A DNA stretch of 64,000 nt. It comes from DATJMJ01 sp035503915 (lineage in GTDB: Bacteria > Actinomycetota > Acidimicrobiia > Acidimicrobiales > Palsa-688). Position 1 is the first letter of the stretch, and each line of letters begins with the position of its first letter. Made by a program: the position numbers and the translations under genes. This document shows positions 8,334 to 17,762 of this stretch, one piece after another. The notes beneath the pieces are model-generated. The model did no database searches, had not been told where the DNA came from, and saw only the letters and a list, made by a program, of their open reading frames with translations. Location of the stretch: contig DATJSU010000022.1 of NCBI GenBank assembly GCA_035503915.1, positions 1 through 64,000 of the forward strand, in the 5' to 3' direction.

Positions 8334-8911
8334 TCACGTATATAAAGACTAGGCTCAACAACGACTTAGCGGTGTGGTCTCAGGTATTGGCCGGGCCCCG
8401 CCGTCTATAGCCGACGTACCGCAGCGCTCTGCCGCCCGTTAGAGACTCTTGACTGAGGCGCTCGCTACGCTCGTGAGGCCGCCGCAGCAAGTACTAGGTA
8501 AGGGCGGAACCAGACAGTCGGGGAGCGAAGGCCTTGATCGCGCTCCTGTGCGGCTCCGGGTCCTGGCGTGTGCGGCGGTCCTCGCAGCCCCAAAAGACCT
8601 GGCCAGCGCGCGTAAGACGACTCCTGAGGTGCGAAAGTTGGCTTGGGGGATCTGGTAACGCGGCCGTTATCCGACGCCGCTAACGGGGAATGTCAGGGCT
8701 CGGGCAAATTGATGCGCGCTCAATCGAGTTGACGCCGACGTGATGCCGCTCGATCGAAGTGATGCCAGCATCCGCGTTCTCGACAAGGCAAACTGGACCC
8801 ACTGCTCACGCAGAGTGGCGGACCTCGACGCCCCAGGTGGAAAGAAACTGTCTGCTATGTACGGCCGAGCAGGTCCGAGGCGTCCCGACGGCCTGGCTCC
8901 AGATCCGGCAC
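8334..8911. other. Intergenic, no gene supported
   Basis: Only short, unrelated frames occur here on both strands. They have basic, low-information products and no recognisable family. Confidence 0.5.
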
Positions 8912-9523
8912 TCAGGGCTTCCCCCATACCAGAAGGCTGACCCGAACGCCATTGTCGACACCTAAGGCCACGTCGAGCCTCGCCATCGTTCCCGTCGCAA
9001 GATCGTGGCCTGGGTCTGGCACTCCCATTAGGTGATTAACGCTTGCCCGAAGGCTGGCGCCGTGGGCCACTACGAGGGCGCCGGGCTCTTGGCTGCAAGA
9101 CACCACGGTGACCAGAGCGCGCCGCAGTCGCGCGCAGAGCTCGTTGTGGTTCTCGCCTTCCGGAAAGCGTACCTCTGGGTTGCCCGCGCTCCAAGCATCG
9201 AGCACTTCGTTATAGGTCGCCCACGCTTCTTCGTCGCTGCGCCCGTCGAGGGAGCCAACGTCGAGCTCCCGCAGGTCGTTGAGCTCGAGGGCGACCCGAA
9301 GACCGATGTGAGCGCCAACGATCTCGGCCGTTTGGCGCGCCCGGCGCAGGGGCGAGCACACGAGCAGTGCTGGCTGTGGGGCCGGGCGCGCCGAGAGGAG
9401 GCAGCCCAGATCGTGGGCCTGTTGGCGGCCAAGGTCCGTTAGGTCCCCGTCAAAGGCCTTGTGCGACAATGTCCGGGTCAGATTGGCCGTGTTCTGGCCA
9501 TGACGGGCCCACTCGACCAGCAC
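8912..9523 (-). CDS. Histidine phosphatase (phosphoglycerate mutase-like) family protein
   Basis: The protein of about 203 residues starts near VLVEWARHGQNTANLTRTLS. RHG carries the nucleophilic histidine of the superfamily, followed by LTDLGRQQAHDLG, SPLRRARQTAEIVG, the LRELDVGSLDGRSDEEAWATY segment and the second active-site block VVAHGASLRASVNHLMG. All core catalytic features are present, so it is probably active on a small phosphorylated metabolite; the substrate is unknown. The frame is open another 109 codons upstream, but that part is the antisense of a second, broken phosphatase, so GTG 9523 is preferred. Confidence 0.82.
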   Translation of the reverse strand: MLVEWARHGQNTANLTRTLSHKAFDGDLTDLGRQQAHDLGCLLSARPAPQPALLVCSPLRRARQTAEIVGAHIGLRVALELNDLRELDVGSLDGRSDEEAWATYNEVLDAWSAGNPEVRFPEGENHNELCARLRRALVTVVSCSQEPGALVVAHGASLRASVNHLMGVPDPGHDLATGTMARLDVALGVDNGVRVSLLVWGKP

Positions 9524-9617
9524 CTGCGTTATTTTACCGGCGCATTTCTGGGTCCGGCTGGGCCCGAGCGGTTGATCTGGGTGCTGTTGGCCAGGTGGGC
9601 GGGAGCGATGAGCCGGT

Positions 9618-9896
9618 ATGACTGCGAGCCGCCGGGCGCGCTCAAGGATTGTCCCCGTTCCGATCCAAATAGTCTTCGAGACCCATTCGAAAATCAAGGA
9701 CGACGAGGCAGGGCTGGCTACCGGCTGGCTCCCCGGGAGCTTGTCCTCTCTTGGCCGCGAACAAGCGGCGGCGCTCGGGCGACGAAGATCCAGCGACGGG
9801 CTGACGGCGGCCTTCATCTCCGAACTGGCTCGGTCGCTTGAGACGGCCAAGAGTTCGCCGGCTCGCCGATGCCCATCCTCGCCGATTGGTGCCTAG
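9618..9896 (+). pseudogene. N-terminal remnant of a second histidine phosphatase
   Basis: The frame IVFETHSKIKDDEAGLATGW, then LPGSLSSLGREQAAALGRRR and AAFISELARSLETAKSS matches the first third of a histidine phosphatase. It belongs to the subfamily with an E-T-H-S active-site start and the ATGWLPGxLS element. Near 9880 the frame breaks, and a different frame resumes briefly with MPILADWCL. Beyond that no family sequence can be followed, and the second half with the other catalytic histidine is missing. It is divergent from the intact phosphatase at 8912-9523, but the two are of different subfamilies. Confidence 0.65.
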
Positions 9897-10053
9897 TGAT
9901 CGAGGCTAGTGCCCCGACCGGTCTGGAACGCCCGGTTGGTCCACCAAGCGGCTGGGTGCGCGGCATCGTCATGGGTGTGGCTGGGCCCTTATGGGCTCAT
10001 GCCGTCCAGGAGGGCCAACACCCGACGGCGCCGACGACACGGCCCGGCCAGAC

Positions 10054-10875
10054 CTAGTGGCAGAGGTGCAACGGCGTGGCTGTCGCGGAGCCGCAGATCT
10101 CGAGCACCCAGCTGAAATTGTAGATGCCACTCGTCTCCTTCGGCCCCAATTTCCCGGCGTAGCGGATCACCCCCTTTTTCAGCGGGCCGACATACTCGCT
10201 CGTCAAGCCGGGCCCGCCGCCATCGGCAGGCAGCACGATCCATTTCCTGATCAAGTGGCCATCAGTCACCGGGTTCTTGCACGAGTTGGACGTGACCCGC
10301 AAGGTGACGGGGATGCCGGGCTCAACCTCTAAGAGACCGGGCAAGACCGTAATGGCGATGTCGCCGTTCTCTTCGCTCTGGGCGGTACCGGTGACGTGCT
10401 CACCGCCCGTCGCCGTAACGGCGCAAACAGAGCCGTTTGGCGGAGGGGTGGTCATCTTCATTTTGAACGAGCCGTTCACGAACCCTGATATGACGTCACC
10501 TGTCCCGATGGGCAGGGTGGTGTCGATCTCCCACTCGGCCTGGGCCACGGTGAAATTTGGGCAGTTCTCGCCCGGGCAATTGTTGTACTTCAGGTCTTCG
10601 CTCCAATAGAGGATGCCCGCGACCCTGGTTGCCATCGAGTACGTGCTGGTCGTCCGGGCCCCGGCGCTGAGCCCTGGGCCGGTGGCCGGCGACGGGGCGC
10701 CGGAAGCGGACGCGCTGGCATTGCTGCCAAAGATCCCTGCCGAGAGGACAAGGGCGGTGCAGGCCATGACAACGGCCGGTGACAAGATCGAGGCCCGGTA
10801 CCGGTACCGGGGGGTGCTGGTGGCCCGGCGGGCACGGCGCAGCGGTGAGCCTCGATGGTCGTCGCGTCGGCGCAT
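10054..10875 (-). CDS. Secreted protein of unknown function
   Basis: The product is about 273 residues from ATG 10875, which has GAGGAG about nine bases upstream. It starts with an arginine-rich n-region and a hydrophobic core (SPAVVMACTALVLSAGIFGS), a typical Sec signal or anchor, then a Ser/Ala/Gly-rich spacer. The mature part contains paired cysteines (NNCPGENCPNF, SVCAV, NSCKNP, EICGS, HLCH) and beta-rich sequence, suggesting a disulfide-stabilised domain. No family was recognised. It lies 22 bases downstream of the large repeat protein gene on the same strand and is probably co-transcribed with it. Confidence 0.65.
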   Translation of the reverse strand: MRRRDDHRGSPLRRARRATSTPRYRYRASILSPAVVMACTALVLSAGIFGSNASASASGAPSPATGPGLSAGARTTSTYSMATRVAGILYWSEDLKYNNCPGENCPNFTVAQAEWEIDTTLPIGTGDVISGFVNGSFKMKMTTPPPNGSVCAVTATGGEHVTGTAQSEENGDIAITVLPGLLEVEPGIPVTLRVTSNSCKNPVTDGHLIRKWIVLPADGGGPGLTSEYVGPLKKGVIRYAGKLGPKETSGIYNFSWVLEICGSATATPLHLCH

Positions 10876-10897
10876 GGTCGGCATCTCCTCCCCGGCC

Positions 10898-13156
10898 CTA
10901 ATCACTGGTCCTCCCGTGGTAAGTGAGCACGTGCCCGTTGGTGTCGAAGGCCATGCAGAACGTCGCCGAGGCACACGACACGCCGCTGAGAGCTTCGCCG
11001 CCGTTGATGCTTCTGGGCTTGGTCCAGGTACGCCCGTTGAATGTCAACGCGTTTCCCGAGCTGTCCACCGCGGCGCAGAACCCAGCGGACGGGCACGACA
11101 CCGAATTGATGGCAACCTTGTCCACCCGTGAGGGCTTGCCCAAAGTGCCGCCGTTGAACATCACGGCGTCCCCAACCCCGTCCACGGCCACGCAGAACGA
11201 GGCGGACGGGCACGACAGCGATGTCACCACCGCGGCCGGGTCGATGTCGCCTCCCTCGGACCAGCGCCCGCCGACGTAGGCCCAGTAGCGGTTGGCCTCG
11301 TCCAGGGCCATGCAGAAGGATGAGGACGCGCACGACAAGGCTTCGTCGACGGCGTGGTTGTCGTCGGTCGCGGTCCCCGTCCACGCCTTGCCGTCGAAGA
11401 TGTCGAACTCGAGGCCCACCGCCGCGGCACAAAACGAGCGGGACCGGCATGACACCAGGCTCACGCCGAAGGCCCCCGCGGTGGGCAATTTCACCGGGGC
11501 ACGCCACGAGTTGGCGGTGAAGCTGAGGGCCTGGGCGTTCGCGTCGGTGGCGACGCAGGACGACGACGGCGCGCATGACACGTCGTTGAAGCCCCCCGCG
11601 ATGCTGGTTATCCTCTTCGGGTCGCGCCAGGAGCTGCCGTCAAAAGAGATGGCGTCGCCGTGGGTGTCGACCGCCATGCAGAACGACGCCGACGCGCACG
11701 ACAGCGCGGTCAAGGAGTTTGTCTCGGCGTCGATCGCCACTGGTCCGGACCATGCCCCGCTCGAGCTAGGGGTGGTGGTAGTCGTGGTGCCGGTGGGGGT
11801 GGTGGAAGGGCGGGGCCCGAACACGACCAGGTGGAACCCTCTGTCGGCGAAGCTGTTGGTGCAGTCCTTGGTCTCTACGGCAACGCTCGCGGTTGCCCCG
11901 GCACCGAGGTAGTCGGCGTTGGCCACCGTGCAGTCGGCCGAGGGCGTGTCCGGGGTGACCGACAGCACACTGTTGGCGGTGTTGCCCTGCCCAAGGACCG
12001 GGACGCCGGGGAACCTGACGTAATAGAGGCCGCTGCCCGAGCTGTGGCTGAGCGTCGGCGCCCCCCCGAAGTCGTTCCACCAGTACAGCAGCGTGCCCGA
12101 GGCGTTGTAGCGGGCACCGGCGACCGCCGTGGGGCCACTGAAGGAGGGCCCGCCCGCTCCCGGCCCGAAGACCACCAGGTGGAAGCCTCTGTCCGCGAAG
12201 CTGTTGGTGCAGTCCTTGGTCTCTACCGCAACGCTCGCGGTTGCCCCGGCACCGAGGTAGTCGGCGTTTAGGGCGGTGCAGTCGTCCGAGGGCGTGTCCG
12301 GGGTGACCGACAGCACGCTGACGGGGACAGGCCCGGCCGCGTTGTCGCCAAGGACCGTGACGCCGGGGAACTTGACGTAATAGATCCCGCTGCCCGGGCT
12401 GTGGCTGAGCGTCGGTGCCCCCCCGAAGTCGTTCCACCAGTACAGCAGCGTGCCCGAGGCGTTGTAGCGGGCACCGGCGACGGCCGTTGGGCTTATGGGG
12501 GTGGGCGGAGCAACCGGGGGGCCGAACACGACCAGGTGGAACCCTCTGTCGGCGAAGCTGTTGGTGCAGTCCTTGGTCTCTACGGCAACGCTCGCGGTTG
12601 CCCCGGCACCGAGGTAGTCGGCATTGGCGGCCGTGCAGTCCTCCGAGGGCGTGTCCGGGGTGACGGCCAGCACGCTGTTGGCGGTGTTGCCCTGCCCAAG
12701 GACCGGGACGCCGGGGAACCTGACGTAATAGAGGCCGCTGCCCGGGCTGTGGCTCACCGTCGGTTTCCCGCCGTAGTAGTTCCACCAATACAGCACCGTG
12801 CCGGCAGAGCTGACCCGGGCACCTGCGATGGCCGCGTTGGCCGGCAGGGAGCTGCTTGGCTGAGAGAGGGAAGTCGATGATTGCCCGATCTTGTTGCCAT
12901 TTGTCCCCGTGAGCCACAGCTCGCTGTGCGGGCCGGTGGTGATCCCGTAGGGCTGGCCGTTAGACGTCGGGACCGGGTACTCGGTGATGCTGCCAGGGCC
13001 GGTGGCCCCGGCCGGTACGGCGCTGTCGTCGACGGTCACCAGCGCCCCGAGGGCGACAGCGGCAAGGCAGACGACCGACGCGGTCCTCCGGCTCCAGTGC
13101 GCCCGGTCGCCGGCGCTGTCTAAACCAGCCCGTTGCCAAGAGTTGCCGATCCTCAT
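10898..13156 (-). CDS. Large secreted repeat protein with two repeat types
   Basis: The 752-residue exported protein begins with a signal sequence (RRTASVVCLAAVALGALVTV) and a Vgb/SMP-30-like fragment (SITEYPVPTSNGQPYGI, then TTGPHSELWLTGTNGNKIG). Three near-identical units of about 115 residues follow, each carrying LLYWWNDFGGAPTLSHS, PGVxVLG, VTPDTPSxDCTxxNADYLGAG, VETKDCTNSFADRG and FHLVVFGP. After a Thr-rich linker come about seven shorter repeats of the form LSCASASFCMAVD...G(D/N)A..F(D/N)G..W, which look like a disulfide-bearing propeller. ATG 13156 has AAAGGAG upstream. It is probably a cell-surface binding protein, with specificity unknown. It is divergent from the BTAD regulator at 13409. 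Confidence 0.75.
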   Translation of the reverse strand: MRIGNSWQRAGLDSAGDRAHWSRRTASVVCLAAVALGALVTVDDSAVPAGATGPGSITEYPVPTSNGQPYGITTGPHSELWLTGTNGNKIGQSSTSLSQPSSSLPANAAIAGARVSSAGTVLYWWNYYGGKPTVSHSPGSGLYYVRFPGVPVLGQGNTANSVLAVTPDTPSEDCTAANADYLGAGATASVAVETKDCTNSFADRGFHLVVFGPPVAPPTPISPTAVAGARYNASGTLLYWWNDFGGAPTLSHSPGSGIYYVKFPGVTVLGDNAAGPVPVSVLSVTPDTPSDDCTALNADYLGAGATASVAVETKDCTNSFADRGFHLVVFGPGAGGPSFSGPTAVAGARYNASGTLLYWWNDFGGAPTLSHSSGSGLYYVRFPGVPVLGQGNTANSVLSVTPDTPSADCTVANADYLGAGATASVAVETKDCTNSFADRGFHLVVFGPRPSTTPTGTTTTTTPSSSGAWSGPVAIDAETNSLTALSCASASFCMAVDTHGDAISFDGSSWRDPKRITSIAGGFNDVSCAPSSSCVATDANAQALSFTANSWRAPVKLPTAGAFGVSLVSCRSRSFCAAAVGLEFDIFDGKAWTGTATDDNHAVDEALSCASSSFCMALDEANRYWAYVGGRWSEGGDIDPAAVVTSLSCPSASFCVAVDGVGDAVMFNGGTLGKPSRVDKVAINSVSCPSAGFCAAVDSSGNALTFNGRTWTKPRSINGGEALSGVSCASATFCMAFDTNGHVLTYHGRTSD
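11820..12790 (-). repeat. Three tandem DNA repeats of about 350 bases inside the secreted protein gene
   Basis: The coding unit recurs three times with very high nucleotide identity. The landmark ctgttggtgcagtccttgg starts near 11850, 12201 and 12559. The units are separated by short variable spacers. The near identity at DNA level, not only protein level, points to recent duplication or ongoing gene conversion. Confidence 0.9.
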
Positions 13157-13212
13157 TTCGTCTCCTTTCGGTCTGCTGGGCCAGCGCTGGGTGGGCGCCC
13201 TGACCAGCCTGC

Positions 13213-13249
13213 GCTCAACCGCTCACCTGGCGCTCACGCGGCGCTCACA
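13213..13249. promoter_or_regulatory. Direct heptamer repeats with 11-base period (SARP-type operator candidate)
   Basis: The heptamer GCTCAC[C/G/A] starts at 13221, 13232 and 13243, exactly 11 bases apart. A fourth, imperfect copy (GCTCAAC) at 13213 is out of phase. Read on the minus strand the unit is GTGAGCG, close to the TCGAGCG-like heptamers with 4-base spacers bound by SARP/BTAD regulators. The array lies between the divergent secreted-protein operon (start 13156) and the BTAD regulator gene (start 13409). Confidence 0.6.
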
Positions 13250-13408
13250 GCATGGTTCGGGGAACGGCATGGCCTCGGTCTGTGGCATTTCGGCGATGAG
13301 AGAACGGGCGTAGCGTCCTGCGCTCGCCGCGGCGTCTGGGAGCGGCACGAACAGAGCGGAGCCGTCCGAAGTATGCAGGCGTAGGATCGGGCCCTTGGAG
13401 GAGGGGTT

Positions 13409-16400
13409 GTGATCGAAGTCCGACTTCTCGGGCCGGTGGTGGTAGAGAGCGAGGGTGAGACAGTCCTATTGCGCCGGACGTTGGAGCTGGCGCTTCTTGC
13501 CCGTCTCGCGTTGGGCCCAGGACGGATGGCCCCAACAGAACGCCTGATCGACGACTTGTGGGCGAACCGGGGCCCGAGGGACCCCGCCGCCAGCTTGCAG
13601 ACCTTGGTATACCGGCTACGCCGGAGCTTGGGGCCCGACGGGGACCTAGTCATTCGGGACGGCAACGGGTACGCGCTGATGGTTCGGCCCGACCATGTCG
13701 ACGTGTGCCGGTTTGACGCCATGGTCGCTCGAGCCCGCGACCGTTCGGCTCCTGCCCTCGGACCAGCCGATGCCCGTGTAGTGCTCAGGCGAGCGTTGGA
13801 GTTATGGCGGGGGCCAGCGTTCGCTGGTTTGGAGCGCGTGCCGTTCGTCGCTGCGAACGCGACCAGGCTCGAGGCGGCACGTTTGGCGGCTCTCGAGGCG
13901 CGTGTTGACGCCGATCTGGAAGCAGGCGCTCACGCTGAGGTGATAACCGAGCTCGAGGGCTTGGTCAGCGAGCACCCGTTCCGGGAACGTTTCTGGGCGC
14001 AACTGATGACCGCCCTTTACCGGAACGGGGCCCAGGCCGCGGCGTTGCGGTCCTGCTCGAAGCTTCGCGAGTTGCTGGCCGACCAGTTGGGCCTTGCCCC
14101 GTCATCGATGATCCTGTCCCTCGAGCAGGCCATCTTGTGCCAGGACCCGGCTGTGGACTGGCATCCTCCCCCGGAGAGAGCCGCCTCGCTCGTCACTGAT
14201 GGAGAAGCGATCGACCCGGGCCTCGAGCTGCGTCACCTCGAAGGGGCCACACCTGGCGACCGGCGCGCCCCCGACGCTCAGAGCTACTCACCAGGAGCAG
14301 AGAAACGCTCGGCTCGTCATCCGCTCGAGCGGGGCCCGACTACCGGCCAGGTGGTCCGAAAGACCGTCACTGTGCTGTTTTGCGACCTGGTGGGCTGGAC
14401 TACGGTGGCCGAGCGCCACGACCCCGAAGCCGCCCGTCGGCTGGTGACGGCGTACTTCGAGTCCATGCGGCGCGTGCTCGAGCGGCATGGCGCCACGGTG
14501 GAGAAGTTCATCGGTGGTGCGGTGATGGCGATCTTCGGCGTGCCCGAGGTACATGAGGACGATGCGCTGCGAGCGGTGCGGGCGGCGAAAGAAATGCAAT
14601 CTGAGCTGGCGGGCTTGAACGACGAGTTGCAGCCGGGGTTCGACGTGGTGCTGCGGACGCGGGTCGGTATCAGCACCGGGGAGGTGGTGATCGAAGACGG
14701 GTCCCAGGGCACGGTCGCCACCGGCGAGGCCGTCAACCTAGCGGCTCTAATAGAGCAGGCCGCCCCGCCCGGCCAGATCCTGATCGGCGAAGCCACCTGG
14801 CGGCTGGTGCGTGATCTCGTCCGCGCCGAGCCGGTGGCAGCGTTGCCGGCGAAGGGCGAGTCGGGGCCAGTGGCTGCCTGGCTGCTGGTCGAGGTCCCGG
14901 CTGGCACGGACAGGCCCCCGACCCGCGCTCTGTCCGCGAGTTTTGTGGGCCGGGCCCGGGAGCTGAGGGCGGTCCAAGAGGCGTTCGAGAGGGCCAACAC
15001 GGACCGGTGCTGCCAACTGGTCACCGTGTTGGGAATGGCGGGTGTGGGCAAGAGCCGTCTCGTAGCGGAGTTCGAAGCCGGGCTGGCCGAGGGCGTCGTG
15101 GTGTTGCACGGTCGGTGTCTTTCCTACGGAGAGAGCGTCGCGTTCTGGCCAGTGCTCGAAGTTCTGCGCGCGGCGGCCGCCCTGGATGGCAGCGAGCCCG
15201 CTCAGGAAGTCCGGGAGCGACTGGCCGCGTTAGTCGGACCGCAGCCCGACGCCGACCAGGTCGTAGCGTGCTTAGCTCCGTTGGCTGGCGTGGGTGGATC
15301 TGCTTCGAGCCCCGAGGAGGCGCGATGGGCGTTCCGCCGGCTGTTGGAGGCGCTGAGTCGACGCGCGCCGGTTGTTGTTCTGATCGATGACTTGCAATGG
15401 GGTCAGCCGGCGTTGTTCGAGCTTCTCGAGCACGTAGCTGATTTCGGGCGCGATGCGCCCATCCTTTTGCTCTGCGTCGCTCGACCGGAGCTGCTCGAGG
15501 TAAGGCCCGCCTGGGCTGGCGGCAAGCTGGATGCGGTAGCGATGAACGTCCGGCCACTCCATGAACGGGAGATCGGACAGCTCGTGGACGAAGTGCTCGG
15601 AGGGCCGGTCGACCAGCAGCTGCGGGACCAGGTGGTGTCCGCCGCCGGTGGCCTCCCCCTGTTTGCAGAGCAGTTGCTCGCCAACCTGGTGGAGACGGGT
15701 CGGCTCACGCATCAAAACGATCAATGGGCTGCGGCGGGCTTGAGCACCGCACTGGAACTGCCACCGACGCTTCAGGCGCTGTTGGCGGCGCGGCTGGACC
15801 AATTGACCCCGGCGGAGCGCCACGTGCTGCAAGCCGCCGCGGTCGTGGGTGAGTCGTTCTACCTGGACGCGGTCCGCGAGCTCGCAGCCGAACCTGGCGT
15901 CGAAGGCTTGCTCGCTCATCTGGTCCGCAAACAGTTGATCGCACCGACGGGGAGTGAAATAGCCGGGCAATCGGCATACCGGTTCTTGCACATCCTGGTA
16001 CGCGACGCCACCTACGCAGGAACGAGCAAAGCTGCCAGGTCGAACCTACACGTCCGGTTCGCCCAATGGTTGGGCGCGAACGCTGGAGATGTGGTCGGGG
16101 ACGCGGACGAGTTCGTGGGCTATCACCTGGAACAAGCGGTGCACCTGCGAACCGAGATCGGGGAGCCGGTCCGAGATACCGTTGTCCTTGCTCGCACCGC
16201 CGCACAGAGCCTTCGCGCAGCGGCCGACCGATTGATCCGAGTCGATCCGGCATCGGCGGCAGCTCTACTGGAGCGGGCGGCGAACCTGCTGCCGGCCGGG
16301 GACCAGGGGCGGGTCGAGATGCTGCTGCGCCGAGTGCCAGCTCGCATGCTGACCGGCGCGTTCGCGCTGGCTCGCGACGAACTGGACTCAGTCGGCCCCG

Positions 16401-17425
16401 AACTTGGCGCCTGTAAGGACGAACGGCTCATCACGCTGGCTGAGCTGAGGCGTACAGAGCTCGCCATGCGTATAGACCCCAATATCGAGGTCGCCTGGCT
16501 GGCTCGGCAAGCAAACCGGGCGATCGGCCGGTACCCGGCCGACGCCGAGCTCCTCGCCAGCGCCTACGCCATCAAGGTGGAAATCGGCCAGATGCTGACA
16601 CGAATGGCTGATGTGACCGCGGCCGCACCGCTGGCATTGCGGTACGCCGACGAGTGCGGCACCGGGAGCGCCATAGCGATCTTCTATCTCATGGACGCGG
16701 TGGTCGAAGGGCCGATGCCGGTCGGCGATGCACATGGTGAACTGGACCGGCTCGAAGCCGCCATGGTGGACCCGGGCCCATGGGTCTGGGTGGCTTTGGC
16801 GACCGCCCGCGCCCGGCTCCATGCTCTCTCTGGCGACGCGGTCCGGATGCGTCTTAAGATCGACCAAGCGCGCGCAGTGGCGGACGAGCTGCACTCGGAT
16901 CTCATGTACGTCGCCATCGAGTCGCATGGGTCGAATGGCGAGCTACGTCTCGGGGACTATCGGCGGGCCCTGCCGGTTATGCAGTCGCTAGTGGACCGTC
17001 TGGTCCGGGTTCGGGAGACCGGATGGCTGTCGCTCCACGCCGCGGAGCTTGGCCAGCTGCACCTACTCTGCGGCGCAATCGATGAGGCAACGCGCCTTCG
17101 AGACCTATCTCGCGAGACGACAGCAACAGAAGATCTGATCTCGCAGGCCTACTTGCACATGCTGGGCGCAGAGCTGGAGCTGAAGGCGGGACGAGCTGAG
17201 GAGGCGGTTCGGTTGGCACGCGAGGCGGTCCGGTTCGTTGCAGACAGCGACATGGTCGTCTTCAACGGCCTTTTACACGAGCGTCTGGCCACCGTGTTGC
17301 TCGCAGCCCGCCACAGGGACGAGGCCGGAACCATCCTACGCTCCACCGTGCAGGCCTACGAAAGCAAGGAATACACCGTCGGCATCCGTCGACTTAGCGA
17401 CTACAGGCTCGCCAAACGAACATGA
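13409..17425 (+). CDS. BTAD (SARP)-cyclase homology-AAA ATPase multidomain regulator
   Basis: The 1338-residue protein contains, in order: an OmpR-type winged helix (residues 1-95, VRLLGPVVVESEGETVLLRR); a BTAD domain (96-245); a class III nucleotide cyclase domain (about 316-496, TVLFCDLVGWTTVAERHD); an AAA_16-type ATPase with P-loop GMAGVGKS (542-549) and Walker B VVVLIDDLQW; and a long TPR-like helical C-terminus. SARP-type regulators activate neighbouring genes. In the cyclase domain the first metal Asp (326) is present. The usual FIGDAVMA motif reads FIGGAVMA (Gly370), and the N-x-A-A-R transition-state arginine is Leu447, so cyclase activity is doubtful and the domain may be a ligand sensor. 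GTG 13409 follows GGAGGAGGGG. The divergent repeat-protein operon is the obvious candidate target. Confidence 0.9.
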   Translation: MIEVRLLGPVVVESEGETVLLRRTLELALLARLALGPGRMAPTERLIDDLWANRGPRDPAASLQTLVYRLRRSLGPDGDLVIRDGNGYALMVRPDHVDVCRFDAMVARARDRSAPALGPADARVVLRRALELWRGPAFAGLERVPFVAANATRLEAARLAALEARVDADLEAGAHAEVITELEGLVSEHPFRERFWAQLMTALYRNGAQAAALRSCSKLRELLADQLGLAPSSMILSLEQAILCQDPAVDWHPPPERAASLVTDGEAIDPGLELRHLEGATPGDRRAPDAQSYSPGAEKRSARHPLERGPTTGQVVRKTVTVLFCDLVGWTTVAERHDPEAARRLVTAYFESMRRVLERHGATVEKFIGGAVMAIFGVPEVHEDDALRAVRAAKEMQSELAGLNDELQPGFDVVLRTRVGISTGEVVIEDGSQGTVATGEAVNLAALIEQAAPPGQILIGEATWRLVRDLVRAEPVAALPAKGESGPVAAWLLVEVPAGTDRPPTRALSASFVGRARELRAVQEAFERANTDRCCQLVTVLGMAGVGKSRLVAEFEAGLAEGVVVLHGRCLSYGESVAFWPVLEVLRAAAALDGSEPAQEVRERLAALVGPQPDADQVVACLAPLAGVGGSASSPEEARWAFRRLLEALSRRAPVVVLIDDLQWGQPALFELLEHVADFGRDAPILLLCVARPELLEVRPAWAGGKLDAVAMNVRPLHEREIGQLVDEVLGGPVDQQLRDQVVSAAGGLPLFAEQLLANLVETGRLTHQNDQWAAAGLSTALELPPTLQALLAARLDQLTPAERHVLQAAAVVGESFYLDAVRELAAEPGVEGLLAHLVRKQLIAPTGSEIAGQSAYRFLHILVRDATYAGTSKAARSNLHVRFAQWLGANAGDVVGDADEFVGYHLEQAVHLRTEIGEPVRDTVVLARTAAQSLRAAADRLIRVDPASAAALLERAANLLPAGDQGRVEMLLRRVPARMLTGAFALARDELDSVGPELGACKDERLITLAELRRTELAMRIDPNIEVAWLARQANRAIGRYPADAELLASAYAIKVEIGQMLTRMADVTAAAPLALRYADECGTGSAIAIFYLMDAVVEGPMPVGDAHGELDRLEAAMVDPGPWVWVALATARARLHALSGDAVRMRLKIDQARAVADELHSDLMYVAIESHGSNGELRLGDYRRALPVMQSLVDRLVRVRETGWLSLHAAELGQLHLLCGAIDEATRLRDLSRETTATEDLISQAYLHMLGAELELKAGRAEEAVRLAREAVRFVADSDMVVFNGLLHERLATVLLAARHRDEAGTILRSTVQAYESKEYTVGIRRLSDYRLAKRT

Positions 17426-17762
17426 GAACGGCCCAACCCTGAGGCGGTGCTCGGCCCTTGTCCTCTTGCTCGGCGGGTCGCCAGCGGTGGTACTGGACTG
17501 GCCGTTGGTCGCAACCGGCGACCTTGCGTTGGGCAGCTTCACCTCGGGCCTCAAGCGGCCACCTCATGGAGCGCTGCTCCCTCGGGGGCCCCCAGTCAAA
17601 GCGCACCCTCCAGGCCCCTTGGCCAAACTGCTCGCAAAGCGCGTCTTCGACCACGCACAGCAACTTGCCGCCGCGTGTAACGTTGGTGTGACGGTCCACC
17701 TTTAGCTTTGGGCACCAGAGGCGCAGGGACTAGCCCGGCACTCGGAGCGAGAGGGGACACAT
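17426..17762. other. Intergenic, no gene supported
   Basis: No frame here has family resemblance or a convincing start, and no stem-loop with a T run was seen after the regulator gene. Confidence 0.5.

Noticed and set aside
11660..12880. Long frames antisense to the repeat protein, themselves repeated
   Set aside because: Their repetition is only the mirror of the real coding repeats on the minus strand; no signal or domain is present.
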